From Metabacillus sediminilitoris (lineage in GTDB: Bacteria > Bacillota > Bacilli > Bacillales > Bacillaceae): a stretch of DNA of 64,000 nt. The stretch is taken from assembly GCF_009720625.1 (NCBI RefSeq), contig NZ_CP046266.1, positions 2,489,501-2,553,500 of the forward strand. Direction: 5' to 3'. Positions 45,105 through 54,806 of this stretch are shown here, one piece after another. The position numbers and the translations under genes were made by a program. The stretch's first letter is position 1. Each line of letters begins with the position of its first letter. The notes under the pieces are model-generated. The model did no database searches, had not been told where the DNA came from, and saw only the letters and a list, made by a program, of their open reading frames with translations.

Positions 45105-45425
45105 TTTTTCTTAAAAATCCATCTATAAGAAAAAATATTAATGAACAGAGAGTAGCGAAAACCATAAATATACCAAATCCAATAAAGTAAGTAAGCAAAC
45201 CGATTCCAATATGTAATATACCAGAAACGTAGAAACGGGGAGATTTTAGTTTTGTTGTTATGAAATCAGAAAATAATGATACAGGTATTCCTTAAATAAA
45301 ATTACCTAGCAAACTTGATAAAAATATAAAATATAAGCCAACAAAATCAATATTAGGATCTGTTGCCTCAAGACAGAGCCACAAAAATGTAAAGGCCAAT
45401 GAAGAGTAGAGAGCTACTTTACTTT
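45105..45425 (-). pseudogene. Decayed multi-span membrane protein
   Basis: The minus strand reads KVALYSSLAFTFLWLCLEAT, FVGLYFIFLSSLLGNFI, a TAA stop near 45295, GIPVSLFSDFITTKLKSPRF and GLLTYFIGFGIFMVFATLCS. The frame is otherwise open over 100 codons, so one nonsense mutation split a four-span protein. No start with a ribosome binding site is evident. Family not identified. Confidence 0.5.
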
Positions 45426-45779
45426 TTCTTATTACAAGTGACTTTTATAAAGCTTTTTCCTTATTTATGGTACTAAAATAGTAAGACAAATAATCAATAG
45501 AACAGTTTTTATCTTTAGAGGTCCTACAGACACCAAGATTATAAAAAAAGTTAATGAAAATATGCAAGTATATAAGAATATTTTATACAAGTTGGTTCCT
45601 CATATTTATTTTTAGAATAACAAAGGTGAGTATAAATATTTATTACTTTTAAATAGTTGAACAAGGAAAATATATTGAATGGTTTTTCATTATCATAATT
45701 TGGTGATGTACTCGAGTGTGTTAATATGCGGACTAATACTTTTTCAGTAAAACTTTGCTGTACCATAGTTCAAGTGTTA
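45426..45779. other. Gene-free AT-rich region
   Basis: Open frames on the minus strand here have no homology or start signals. No structured element was recognised. Confidence 0.35.
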
Positions 45780-46082
45780 TCAAGTTGTGCAATAAAATAA
45801 GCCACATATCAATATACCAATACCGTTTATAAATGCTGTTAACAACCCCAAAACTTCTGGTCTTTGTCTTTTTAAAAATGAATGACAACATATCAATATT
45901 AAAGCTTTTATTATTTCCCAACTTCCCACAGTAAGCCCCACATTTAAGGACAGCACTACTAAAAAGTGCATCAAAAGGTGTAGTTCAACGGTCTGATTGT
46001 ATACTGAAACAATACCAAGGGTTAATATTAAAATTCCTAATACTTAAAAAACATATTTCACGTTTCTTGACATCTTTATCAT
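45780..46082 (-). pseudogene. Small three-span membrane protein with premature stop
   Basis: From ATG 46082 the frame gives MIKMSRNVKYVF, then TAA, then VLGILILTLGIVSVYNQTVE LHLL, LVVLSLNVGLTVGSWEIIKA and GLLTAFINGIGILICGLFYC. The continuity of hydrophobic segments across the stop suggests a single nonsense mutation in a 100-residue protein. It is divergent from the MarR gene and shares the operator region at 46090-46154, so it may have been a regulated efflux or membrane partner. Confidence 0.5.
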
Positions 46083-46089
46083 TATTTTT

Positions 46090-46154
46090 TTGTTGCAAAT
46101 GCAACAAAGTTAGGTTAAATTTAATATAGGTCATTTTTATTGCATTTGCAACAA
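46090..46154. promoter_or_regulatory. Twin palindromic MarR operators
   Basis: TTGTTGCAAATGCAACAA (46090-46107) and TTATTGCATTTGCAACAA (46137-46154) are near-perfect palindromes sharing TTGCAAATGCAA-type cores, 47 bp apart. They bracket the AT-rich promoter region between the divergent membrane-protein remnant and the MarR gene, as expected for MarR autoregulation. Confidence 0.8.
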
Positions 46155-46177
46155 AAAAATGTATTAAGGAGTTAATT

Positions 46178-46630
46178 ATGAAGGAAATTCTTCGTGAAAT
46201 TGGAATGATAGCAAGGGCATTAGATTCTATAAGTAATATAGAATTTAAAGAATATGACCTTACAAAAGGGCAGTATTTGTACCTTGTGCGAATATGTGAA
46301 AACCCAGGAATTATTCAAGAAAAGTTAGCTGAGATGATAAAAGTAGATCGAACCACAGCAGCTCGTGCTATAAAAAAACTTGAAGTTAATGGCTTTATTG
46401 AAAAGAAAGAAGATAAACATAACAAAAAAATTAAAAAACTCTTTCCATCAGAGAAAGGGAAAAAGGTTTATCCTTTTATAAAAAGAGAAAACGATTATTC
46501 CAATATCGTTGCATTAGGGGTATTTTCCGAAAGAGAAGTAGAAACCATTATAAATCTTCTTCAAAGAGTAAGAAAAAATATAGAAAAAGACTGGGAATTA
46601 GTAAAAAAGGGAAATAAGAGAAATTATTGA
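46178..46630 (+). CDS. MarR-family transcriptional regulator
   Basis: A 150-residue winged-helix regulator: KGQYLYLVRICENPGIIQEK LAEMIKVDRTTAARAIKKLE VNGFIEKKED, ending in a coiled dimerisation helix. TAAGGAGTTAATT precedes the ATG. It should bind the twin operators directly upstream and is followed after 25 bp by paiA and paiB, so it probably controls them. In B. subtilis paiAB lacks a MarR partner. Confidence 0.9.
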   Translation: MKEILREIGMIARALDSISNIEFKEYDLTKGQYLYLVRICENPGIIQEKLAEMIKVDRTTAARAIKKLEVNGFIEKKEDKHNKKIKKLFPSEKGKKVYPFIKRENDYSNIVALGVFSEREVETIINLLQRVRKNIEKDWELVKKGNKRNY

Positions 46631-46655
46631 TTATATAAAGGAGCGGCAAATTTAA

Positions 46656-47174
<519 letters not shown>

Positions 47175-47196
47175 CTTTTTTGAAAGGTGGATTATT

Positions 47197-47820
47197 ATGT
47201 ATATTCCAAAATATTTTAAGGTCACAAATGTTGATGAAATTTGGGATTTTGTTCAAAAAAACTCTTTTGGCACGATTGTCACAACAGAACAAGGGAAACC
47301 AATTGCCACTCATTTGCCATTGCAGTTAATGAAAGAAGGAGATACTTACTATATAACGGGGCATATTGCTTATGGGAACCCTCAATGGAGAACATTCGAA
47401 ACCTGTGAAGATGTATTGGTTATGTTTCAAGGAGCACACGCTTATATCTCTTCTTCTTGGTATGAAGAGGAAAATGTCCCGACATGGAATTATCAAGCTG
47501 TACATGTATATGGTACAGCCAGCATTTTGGACGAAGAAGAGTTAAAACAGGACCTGACAATGTTGCTGCAAAAATACGAAAAACACCGTAAGAATCCAGT
47601 TTTATGGGATAAGCTTTCTCCTGAAGTTTTAGAAAAACAACTAAAAGGTATTGTTGGATTTAAGATTAAAGTACAAGAAATTCAAGCTGCAAATAAACTA
47701 AGTCAAAATCGTAATGAAGAGGACTATCATAACATCATTAATAAACTCTATGAAGAAAAGGATTTGAATTCTCAACAAATGGCACAATTGATGAAGAGGA
47801 AGTTAAAAAAGGACAAATAA
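47197..47820 (+). CDS. paiB: PaiB, FMN-binding negative regulator
   Basis: A 207-residue protein of the PaiB family (split-barrel FMN-binding fold): MYIPKYFKVTNVDEIWDFVQ, TIVTTEQGKPIATHLPLQL, HIAYGNPQWRTF, HAYISSSWYEE and VPTWNYQAVHVYG are all conserved. It is encoded with PaiA in B. subtilis, where the pair represses protease and sporulation genes. GAAAGGTGG precedes the ATG. Ends 90 bp before a terminator. Confidence 0.92.
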   Translation: MYIPKYFKVTNVDEIWDFVQKNSFGTIVTTEQGKPIATHLPLQLMKEGDTYYITGHIAYGNPQWRTFETCEDVLVMFQGAHAYISSSWYEEENVPTWNYQAVHVYGTASILDEEELKQDLTMLLQKYEKHRKNPVLWDKLSPEVLEKQLKGIVGFKIKVQEIQAANKLSQNRNEEDYHNIINKLYEEKDLNSQQMAQLMKRKLKKDK

Positions 47821-47909
47821 GTATTATGTTTCTTTTTTAAAGATTTTTTCTTTCTTAGATGAAGTTTGTCAAGAAACGTACTTAAATGATCAATAATTTT
47901 TCCATAAGG

Positions 47910-47947
47910 AAAAAACAGAGGAACCCGAAATGTCCCTCTGTTTTTTT
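47910..47947 (+). terminator. Terminator of the marR-paiAB unit
   Basis: AAAAAACAGAGG (47910-47921) pairs perfectly with CCTCTGTTTTTT (47935-47946). Confidence 0.88.
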
Positions 47948-48047
47948 ATAAAATAGTAAGACTAGCATTTAATTGAAACTAAATGTAAGTGTATAACAAC
48001 TCAAACTGTTACTCAAAAGTTCGATCAATAGACATATAAAAGTTGTA

Positions 48048-48080
48048 GGGTCACCCAGAAATATCTGGTTACCCTTTTTA
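48048..48080 (+). repeat. REP-like hairpin (CCAGAAATATCTGG type)
   Basis: GGGTCACCCAGA (48048-48059) and TCTGGTTACCC (48064-48074) with T5 after. It shares the CAGAAATATCTGG centre with the hairpins at the edges of the group 2 IS110 copies, but no IS is here. It can also end leftward and rightward transcripts. Confidence 0.65.
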
Positions 48081-48126
48081 CTTATAGAAATTAATTAAAA
48101 AAAGAAATCTAAATAAGTGCAATAAG

Positions 48127-49218
48127 TTATTCTGGCCCTAATATATCTAAATTTATTTTTTTAGCTTCTGTAATAATATTTTTAAATAATGATTCAACAG
48201 TCTGACATTTGGCTAATCTTGTACTTTGACCAGACCAAAGTGAAATGTAATGTTGATTATTTTGTGCACTAGAAGTCTTCCTAATATCCTGGGTTAGTAT
48301 ATTTTGAACAGGGAAATCTGGTAAAAATCTTTCGTGCCTCTGCATTTCTAAAAAAAATTTATTTTTTATTCCTCTTGCCCATTTACCTGAAAATGAACGA
48401 GTTAATATAGTATTGTCTTCGGTAGCATTAAGTATAGCCTCTTTATGTACCTTATGTGCTCCACTTTCAATACAAGTCAAGAAAGCCGTGCCCATTTGTA
48501 CACCCTTCGCCCCTAAACAAAAAGAAGCCATTAACCCTCTTCCGTCCATAATTCCTCCAGCAGAAATAACAGGAATGTTTACATTGTCAACAACCTGTGG
48601 GATAAGTGACATTAAACCCACTAAACTCTCCTGATACCCATCGATAAAGTTCCCACGATGTCCACCAGCTTCACTTCCTTGAACAACAACAATATCCATT
48701 CCTGCTTTTTCATTTTCAACTGCTTCTCTAACAGTAGTAGCCGTTCCCACCAAAGTTATGTTATTTTTTTTTAATTCAGCAATTACTTTCTTAGAAGGAA
48801 TACCAAATGTAAAGGAACAAATAGGAACTTTCTCTTCAATTACAACCATTATTTGGTCAATAAATGTTTCAAAAACAGAATTAAAATTAGGAATTTCAAA
48901 GCTATCTTTTCCAGGTAAATTCAGTTGCTCACGAATAGGGTTTAATATCTCGTTAACTGATTTTACTTCATCCTCTATAACATCATATTTATCGGGAACA
49001 AATAGATTTATACCAAAGGGGTTTGATGTTAACAGTTTTATTTCTTTAATTTGTTCTCGCATTTGATAAGGTGTCATATAACCTGCACCAATCATTCCTA
49101 GACCTCCAGAATTTGAAACCTCGGCTACTAATTTCGAAGTTGTTACTCCGCCAGCCATAGGAGCTTGTATAATCGGATACTGAATTTGTAAAAGTTCTGT
49201 CATTTCATTCTTTAGCAT
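48127..49218 (-). CDS. Nitronate monooxygenase (2-nitropropane dioxygenase family)
   Basis: A 363-residue TIM-barrel FMN enzyme that oxidises alkyl nitronates such as propionate-3-nitronate to semialdehyde and nitrite. YPIIQAPMAGGVTTSKLVAE, NPFGINLFVPD, VVVQGSEAGGHRGNF with the catalytic His, PVISAGGIMDGRGLMASFCL GA and GVQMGTAFLTC are family motifs. ATG 49218 follows CGAGGTGAG. It is downstream of an MFS gene by 31 bp, likely one operon. Confidence 0.9.
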   Translation of the reverse strand: MLKNEMTELLQIQYPIIQAPMAGGVTTSKLVAEVSNSGGLGMIGAGYMTPYQMREQIKEIKLLTSNPFGINLFVPDKYDVIEDEVKSVNEILNPIREQLNLPGKDSFEIPNFNSVFETFIDQIMVVIEEKVPICSFTFGIPSKKVIAELKKNNITLVGTATTVREAVENEKAGMDIVVVQGSEAGGHRGNFIDGYQESLVGLMSLIPQVVDNVNIPVISAGGIMDGRGLMASFCLGAKGVQMGTAFLTCIESGAHKVHKEAILNATEDNTILTRSFSGKWARGIKNKFFLEMQRHERFLPDFPVQNILTQDIRKTSSAQNNQHYISLWSGQSTRLAKCQTVESLFKNIITEAKKINLDILGPE

Positions 49219-49249
49219 AAATCTCACCTCGTGATTTGAATACATTCTT

Positions 49250-50428
49250 TTATTGTATTAATCCGTCATATTCTCTCTCAAATTGAATTCCAAATAAAAG
49301 GATCCCTGCTCCAATTAAAATGACACTAGCTGCTCCTATCAATGCTGTATTAAAATTATGAGTGAAAGATGTTAAGACTCCAGCAAGTATTGGACCTATT
49401 AACTGTCCAATAGCATAAATAGCGGTAAGTGTGCCAATAGTACGACGACTATTAGATGGATTCATTTGTTGTCCCAATGTCATAGCAATTGTAGTGATGC
49501 CCATAAACGTAGCTCCAAACAATATTGCACTAATAATAAAACTAGTTTGAGAGCCCCATAATGCTGGCATCGCAATACCAAAGGCTTGCAAAGTCATTGC
49601 AAACACTAATGAATTAACATAACCCCATTTTTTAGAAAGGAAAGACCAGATGAGACAGGATGGAATTGCAGCCAATCCAACCATCATCCAAACTAAGGTA
49701 GCACCATTCTGAAAGGATGAGGTGTTTTCAGCAATAGTTACGATAAACGTTCCTGTAACTATATAACCTAATCCTTCTAAACCATAGGCAATGTTCAACA
49801 ATAAGAGGCCTTTATTGGAGGGGGCTTGTGTAAAAGTTTCTTGTTTAGTTTTCACCTCATCAGCGTTGGGTTTTTCATCTAGCCAGATCCATACGAAGAA
49901 AGTAAGGATTCCACTGACAACAGCTAGTCCTATCCAAGTTCCTTCCCACCGAAATAAATGGTTTAATCCCGGAATAAGTAGACTGGATAAAAAGATTCCA
50001 AGACCTACTCCACCATAGAATAAACCAGACCAATTGGTTTTGCTTATAGTAGTAAGTTTATCTAACACAATTCCGGAGGCTATGACCAACACATAAGCAC
50101 TAGAAATTCCTGATAGAAAGCGAAGTACATTCCAAAGTAAATTAGAGTATGTGAGACCCATCAGGGCAGTGGATAAAATTGTGATGATTAGACTTATTCT
50201 TAACAAAATGGTTCTATTTTTCTTAAAAGGAAAGGAACCTACTAAAATTGCCCCAAGCAAATATCCTGCGTAATTACTAGATGCTATATAACCAGCAATT
50301 GTATTAGAAAAAGAAAGTTCTTTTTGCATAAGTGGAAGAATGGGAGTATATGCAAATCTTCCAATCCCCATAGCAATGACTAAAGACAACATTCCCCCTA
50401 TTAAAAAATGATAAGTTTGCTTCTTCAA
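49250..50428 (-). CDS. YbfB/YjiJ-family MFS transporter
   Basis: A 392-residue, twelve-span MFS protein: MGIGRFAYTPILPLMQKELS FSN at TM1 is the YbfB/YjiJ signature; GAILVGSFPFKKNRT is the loop after TM2. The start is TTG 50428, eight bases after GGAGG. Divergent LysR gene and adjacent nitronate monooxygenase suggest an exporter or importer for a related small acid; substrate unknown. Confidence 0.87.
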   Translation of the reverse strand: MKKQTYHFLIGGMLSLVIAMGIGRFAYTPILPLMQKELSFSNTIAGYIASSNYAGYLLGAILVGSFPFKKNRTILLRISLIITILSTALMGLTYSNLLWNVLRFLSGISSAYVLVIASGIVLDKLTTISKTNWSGLFYGGVGLGIFLSSLLIPGLNHLFRWEGTWIGLAVVSGILTFFVWIWLDEKPNADEVKTKQETFTQAPSNKGLLLLNIAYGLEGLGYIVTGTFIVTIAENTSSFQNGATLVWMMVGLAAIPSCLIWSFLSKKWGYVNSLVFAMTLQAFGIAMPALWGSQTSFIISAILFGATFMGITTIAMTLGQQMNPSNSRRTIGTLTAIYAIGQLIGPILAGVLTSFTHNFNTALIGAASVILIGAGILLFGIQFEREYDGLIQ

Positions 50429-50499
50429 ATGAAAACCTCCAAAAAGTTAATCTATTTAAAGAATATCTGTTTTTTGATATATTGAATAATATATAATAA

Positions 50500-50514
50500 T
50501 GATAGTTGCTATCA
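50500..50514. promoter_or_regulatory. LysR-type operator
   Basis: TGATAG-TTG-CTATCA is a perfect dyad of the T-Nx-A kind bound by LysR proteins. It lies between the divergent MFS and LysR genes, 40 bp before the LysR start. Confidence 0.72.
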
Positions 50515-50554
50515 GATAATTAGATGGCAAAAAGGTAGGTGGGGGAGGAATACA

Positions 50555-51415
50555 ATGGATTTGCATACATTAAAAATTTTTCAGACTGTTGCTAAGATGG
50601 GAAGTATTTCTCAAGCAGCAAGAGAACTTCAATATGCACAGTCAAATATCACAATGAAAATACAGCAGTTGGAATCAGATCTTCAAACAACTCTTTTCTA
50701 TAGACATAACCGCGGGACTGCATTAACAGCCAAAGGAAGCTTGTTGTTAACATATGCAGAAAAAATTTTCGATCTTATCGAAGAAACTCAAAATATGATG
50801 ACTGATGATCAAACACCTAGAGGTCCGTTAATTATTGGTTCAATGGAAACAACCGCAGCAGTTCGATTACCAAGCGTACTATCAAAGTATCATAAAGACT
50901 TTCCCGAAGTTGATCTAACCTTAAAAACAGGTTCTACGGAAGAAAATATTCAAGGGGTTCTTCAATATGATCTTGATGGAGCATTTGTAGCCGGACCTAT
51001 TAAGCACCCTGAATTGATTCAAAAGGAAGTATTTGAAGAGGAATTGGTACTAATAACTGATACAAAACATCCACCTATATCTTCTATTAAAGATATTCAA
51101 ACAAGGACAATGCTTGTATTTCGGACTGGATGTTCTTATCGGGAAAAGCTTGAACAATGGTTACACCAAGAGAGGGTAATTCCAAATAAAATAATGGAAT
51201 TTGGTACCTTGGATGCAATCGTTGGCTGTGTATTTGCTGGACTTGGACTAAGTATGCTACCACTGAGTGTTGTTGCAAAGCATATACAAGAAGGAACCCT
51301 TAGACAGCATTCAATTCCGAATCAATACGGAAAAGTTAAAACAATATTCATTTATAGAAAAGAAAGATATGTACCCTCGTCTTTAATTAAATTTATAAAT
51401 ACGTTAGGTAATTAA
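50555..51415 (+). CDS. LysR-family transcriptional regulator
   Basis: A 286-residue LysR protein: N-terminal HTH LKIFQTVAKMGSISQAAREL QYAQSNITMKIQQLE, then a periplasmic-binding-like co-inducer domain (GPLIIGSMETTAAVRLPSVL). GGGGGAGGAA precedes the ATG. Divergent from the MFS/nitronate monooxygenase operon with a perfect dyad between, so it most likely controls that operon and itself. Confidence 0.9.
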   Translation: MDLHTLKIFQTVAKMGSISQAARELQYAQSNITMKIQQLESDLQTTLFYRHNRGTALTAKGSLLLTYAEKIFDLIEETQNMMTDDQTPRGPLIIGSMETTAAVRLPSVLSKYHKDFPEVDLTLKTGSTEENIQGVLQYDLDGAFVAGPIKHPELIQKEVFEEELVLITDTKHPPISSIKDIQTRTMLVFRTGCSYREKLEQWLHQERVIPNKIMEFGTLDAIVGCVFAGLGLSMLPLSVVAKHIQEGTLRQHSIPNQYGKVKTIFIYRKERYVPSSLIKFINTLGN

Positions 51416-51504
51416 GGTTAGATTGTTAAATAAGAGGATTATTTTTAAGCGTTTAAAAATAGTCTTAAATCAAAAGATTGTGATGGATTGTAATTAAACT
51501 ATCC

Positions 51505-51560
51505 GGGTAGCTTTACTTCAACAAGGAGTAAGGCTTTTCTTGTTCCACCAACGGAGCAGG
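51505..51560 (+). repeat. Dispersed hairpin repeat
   Basis: AGCTTTACTT...AGGAGTAAGGCT forms an imperfect stem (about 51509-51536), then TTTTCT, and CACCAACGGAGCAGG, which resembles the right half of the group 1 IS target. It probably also ends the LysR transcript. Confidence 0.6.
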
Positions 51561-51619
51561 TTAATTCAAGAAGAACGTAGAATTTATTTTGTAGTCGGGC
51601 TTGGAGGATTGAAAAGAAT

Positions 51620-51775
51620 TTGAAATTATTTTTTGCTATTTTGCTTGGGAGTTTTTTAATTGGATTAACAGATGATAGCTTTGGTAAAACAGGTAATATA
51701 ATTATACATGTAATAGGAATTGGATATAATTTAGGAGCTATTTTCATTGTAAGAAACAAAAAAGAAAACCTATAA
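51620..51775 (+). CDS. Possible small two-span membrane protein
   Basis: A 51-residue frame: LKLFFAILLGSFLIGLTDDS FGKTGNIIIHVIGIGYNLGA IFIVRNKKENL. Two hydrophobic segments and a basic tail look like a real small membrane protein. The TTG at 51620 lies 12 bases after GGAGG (51603-51607), a long spacing. No family recognised. Confidence 0.4.
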   Translation: MKLFFAILLGSFLIGLTDDSFGKTGNIIIHVIGIGYNLGAIFIVRNKKENL

Positions 51776-51799
51776 TTTTTAAAAATTCACGGGTGCTTT

Positions 51800-51841
51800 C
51801 GTATTATAAGGTTAGCCAGATATTTCTGGTTGAGCATTTTT
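51800..51841 (+). repeat. REP-like hairpin bordering the IS110 group 2 element
   Basis: CGTATTATAA leads into GGTTAGCCAGA (51810-51820) pairing with TCTGGTTGAGC (51825-51835), then a T run where the IS begins. The same string, reverse-complemented, borders the IS remnants at 31936-31970 and 63838-63876. Confidence 0.75.
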
Positions 51842-51844
51842 TAT

Positions 51845-52041
51845 ATCGATATATGATTACTGTAGCCGGGGTAGAACGTATGGCCCGTGGGACCATGATC
51901 CCGTCCGCAAAACAGTTCACCCCCTACTTGTAGAAACATGTTTGAGGCTGGTTGGGACTAAGATCTCGTATAACAAGCGAAGCTATGACACTACAGGAAG
52001 GATTAGGGGTACCGGTAATTATTTTTGGAGGAGGAATTTGA
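51845..52041 (+). ncRNA. Candidate bridge RNA of IS110 group 2 element
   Basis: Conserved in all three copies upstream of the transposase start, including CCCCCTACTTGTAGAAAC and GAGGCTGGTTGGGAC, with clustered differences around 51875-51915 (GGCCCGTGGGACCATGATCC in this copy) that look like variable loops closed by CCGTGG/CC-type stems. Confidence 0.55.
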
Positions 52042-53277
52042 ATGAATCCAGTCATTGGTCTGGATGTAGCAAAAGGTGAAAGTCAGATTCAAGCATACTT
52101 GGATAAAAAGAAACCATATAAAAAGAGTTTTAAAGTACAACATAATCTTGAAGGGTTAGCTAGTTTATTAGATTTTATTAAAGAGTTAGAGGATGTAACA
52201 GGAGAACGGCCTCCGATTATACTAGAATCAACTGGACACTATCACAAACCCGTTGTTCAATATTTCGAGGATAGAGGATATTTAATTATTATCGTAAATC
52301 CACTCGTATCTTATAAAGCAAAGAATTCTACTTTACGTAAAGTAAAGACAGATATCATAGACGCCAATCACCTCTGCGAGCTGTACTATAAAGAGGATTT
52401 AGAACCTTATAAAAAGCGAGGAATTCAATTATTAAATCTACGTAATCTTACAAGACAGCACGATAATATTACAGGGATAGTTGTTCAAACCAAACTCCAA
52501 TTTCAGGCTGTTTTAGATCAAGTATTTCCTGAATACAGCAAGGTTTTTGGAAATCTATACTCAGATGTTTCCTTACTAACTTTACAAGCATTTCCTACTT
52601 CTGAAGAGGTTTTGAAAGCTGATTGTGAAACATTAGCCATTAAAATTAAAGAATTCTGTAACACCCGTTCACTGCAATGGGCAAATAAACAGGCCGAAAA
52701 ATTAATAGCTGCCGCAGCACAAAACCCATTTCAGAAGACTTTATATTCTAGTCTAATACTAAGTCTAGATATGTATATTAAAATGCTTCTTGAATACAAA
52801 AAACATCTATCCATGCTTGAAGATGAGATAGATGCTTTGGCAAAAAGTATTGAAGAATATGAGATTATCCGTTCAATCCCCGGTATAGGTGAAAAAATCG
52901 CCGCCACGATTATTTCTGAAATTGGGGAGATTCAAAGGTATAATCATCCTAAGAAACTAGTTGCCTTTGCAGGCATTGATCCGACTGTCTTTGAATCTGG
53001 AACATTCAAAGGTACTCAAAATCGAATTACTAAAAGAGGTTCTAGTAGACTAAGGCAAACTCTATATATGGCTGTTAAATGTGCTATTCGAGACTGTCGT
53101 AAACAAAAAACGACGGATGAAATCATCCCACGCAACAAGCGATTACGTGCCTTTTATGATAGGAAACGTGAAGAAGGAAAGCCATATAAAGTAGCCCTAA
53201 TTGCGTGTGCTAATAAACTCTTACATTGGATCTATGCACTTTTAAAAAACAAAACTACCTTCCAAGATTTAGCTTGA
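52042..53277 (+). CDS. IS110-family transposase (group 2)
   Basis: A 411-residue DEDD transposase: GLDVAKGESQIQAYL, IILESTGHYHKPVVQYFEDR GY, KVKTDIIDANHL carry the RuvC-like acidic residues; C-terminal SIPGIGEKIAATIISEIGEI and FAGIDPTVFESGTFKGTQNR ITKRGSS hold the Transposase_20 domain with candidate serines. GGAGGAGG precedes the ATG. Frame intact. Only distantly related to the transposases at 14076 and 53583. Confidence 0.93.
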   Translation: MNPVIGLDVAKGESQIQAYLDKKKPYKKSFKVQHNLEGLASLLDFIKELEDVTGERPPIILESTGHYHKPVVQYFEDRGYLIIIVNPLVSYKAKNSTLRKVKTDIIDANHLCELYYKEDLEPYKKRGIQLLNLRNLTRQHDNITGIVVQTKLQFQAVLDQVFPEYSKVFGNLYSDVSLLTLQAFPTSEEVLKADCETLAIKIKEFCNTRSLQWANKQAEKLIAAAAQNPFQKTLYSSLILSLDMYIKMLLEYKKHLSMLEDEIDALAKSIEEYEIIRSIPGIGEKIAATIISEIGEIQRYNHPKKLVAFAGIDPTVFESGTFKGTQNRITKRGSSRLRQTLYMAVKCAIRDCRKQKTTDEIIPRNKRLRAFYDRKREEGKPYKVALIACANKLLHWIYALLKNKTTFQDLA

Positions 53278-53582
53278 TTTAACAATATTACTAGACAAAC
53301 CAAAACTTTCCAAACGTAGTATTTGGAGGGTTATTTGACATGCGCGAATTTAGTATAACATGAAACATTTTAAGTTTTTATTGAAAAATGTTGACAACTA
53401 TTGGCTGGTTTAGTTGAAGAGGATTGTATGCTGCAATCCTTTCATCTTCTTCAACTACTATGAAAATTAAATTATGTAAGGAAGAAAAGAAGGCAATACT
53501 AAAGAAGACGCAGCTCATTCATTTTTAAAAAAAGGAGAGCGCCTGATTCATAGGCAATTAAAAAGCTAATCTTTAGACTGGA

Positions 53583-54806
53583 TCAGGATGCTTCTGTTTC
53601 TGTCAGCGAAACGGTGTAGCCTAAGCTTTCAAGTCGTCGAAGCGAATGACGTACAATTGATTGTGCTCTTTGTTTATCAAAGTAGTCTTCACCTAAGTCT
53701 ACATACATTTCTTTTCGTGTTAAAAGATAGTAACATATTCGCAATATGGCATGAGAGACAACAATAGCAGCGCGTTTTGTACCCTTGCGGGCAGCTGTAC
53801 GTCGATACAATGCCCCAAGGTAGTTTTTAGATCCTCTTACTGAGTGAGCTGCTTCTTGTAAGGCTGATTTTAAATATTTATTCCCTTTCTTAGTTTTGGA
53901 AGATTTTCTTTTACCAGCACTTTCGTTTTGTCCTGGAACTAACCCTGCCCAAGAACACATATGAGCAGCGCTTGGAAATTGATTTTTAACATCAGTTCCA
54001 ATCTCAGCTAGAATCTGTTCTGCCATACGGGTAGCGACACCTGGAATTGAATCTAAACGTTCAACGTCATCTTGATAAGAACTCATTCTTTCTGCAATTT
54101 CATTATCAAGCTTCTCGATTTGATCTGTAAGAAAATCAATGTGAGTGATAATTGTTTTAAGCATCATTCGCTGATGAGGGCTAATGTAGCCTCGTAATGC
54201 TAACTCTAGTTCCTCTTTTTTCTTTTTCAATGTTCTGCGAGCGAAGCTTGCGAGCTTTACGGGATCATCTTCTCCATCAGCAATCGCACGAAGCATCTCC
54301 ATAGCGGAAACACCCTTAATTTGTGACACAACTGAACCCAGTTTAATGTTAGCACCTTCTAACACTTTTTGGATTCGATTTTGTTGTCTCGCCCGTTCTT
54401 GAATGATACTTCTACGGTATCGAACTAATTCTCGTAATTCTCTTTGATCTCGATTGGGAATATAGCTAGCTTTTATTAATCCATGACGAAGAAGCTTCGC
54501 AATCCACTCAGCATCATTTACATCAGTTTTCCGTCCAGGAACAGCTTTAATGTGTTGTGCATTGACTACTAAAAATTCAATTCCCTCACTTTCTAGTAAA
54601 TTCACAATTGGCTTCCAGTATACGCTGGTGCTTTCCATGGCAACATGAGAACAATTGTGTTCCTTAATCCAGTCTAGTAGTTTTAACAAAAACACGGTTT
54701 TCGTTGAAAAAGTTTGAATCTCCTTTCCTTCTGGTGTAAGAATACATGCGGTGATAGAGTCTTTATGAACGTCCATCCCACATGCTCGTTCAATGATTAC
54801 ATCCAT
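53583..54806 (-). CDS. IS110-family transposase (DEDD recombinase)
   Basis: A 407-residue transposase close to that at 14076-15293: [31 protein letters not shown] in the RuvC-like domain, [18 protein letters not shown] and [20 protein letters not shown] in the C-terminal domain. Frame intact. It differs from the other copy by scattered substitutions, so the two copies are not recent duplicates of each other. Confidence 0.93.
   Translation of the reverse strand: MDVIIERACGMDVHKDSITACILTPEGKEIQTFSTKTVFLLKLLDWIKEHNCSHVAMESTSVYWKPIVNLLESEGIEFLVVNAQHIKAVPGRKTDVNDAEWIAKLLRHGLIKASYIPNRDQRELRELVRYRRSIIQERARQQNRIQKVLEGANIKLGSVVSQIKGVSAMEMLRAIADGEDDPVKLASFARRTLKKKKEELELALRGYISPHQRMMLKTIITHIDFLTDQIEKLDNEIAERMSSYQDDVERLDSIPGVATRMAEQILAEIGTDVKNQFPSAAHMCSWAGLVPGQNESAGKRKSSKTKKGNKYLKSALQEAAHSVRGSKNYLGALYRRTAARKGTKRAAIVVSHAILRICYYLLTRKEMYVDLGEDYFDKQRAQSIVRHSLRRLESLGYTVSLTETEAS

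Larger units (their letters stand above)
51842..53411 (+). mobile_element. IS110-family element, group 2, intact copy
   Basis: The left end follows the hairpin and T run at 51835-51842. The right end is placed at 53409-53412, where GGCTGGTTTAGTTGAAGAGG resumes the AGTTGAA that follows the same hairpin at the unoccupied site 41735-41778 (reverse complement). It contains about 195 bp of conserved upstream non-coding DNA and one transposase gene. No inverted repeats. Confidence 0.75.

Noticed and set aside
45551..45766. 71-codon minus-strand frame
   Set aside because: Low-complexity translation, no start signal, no homology.
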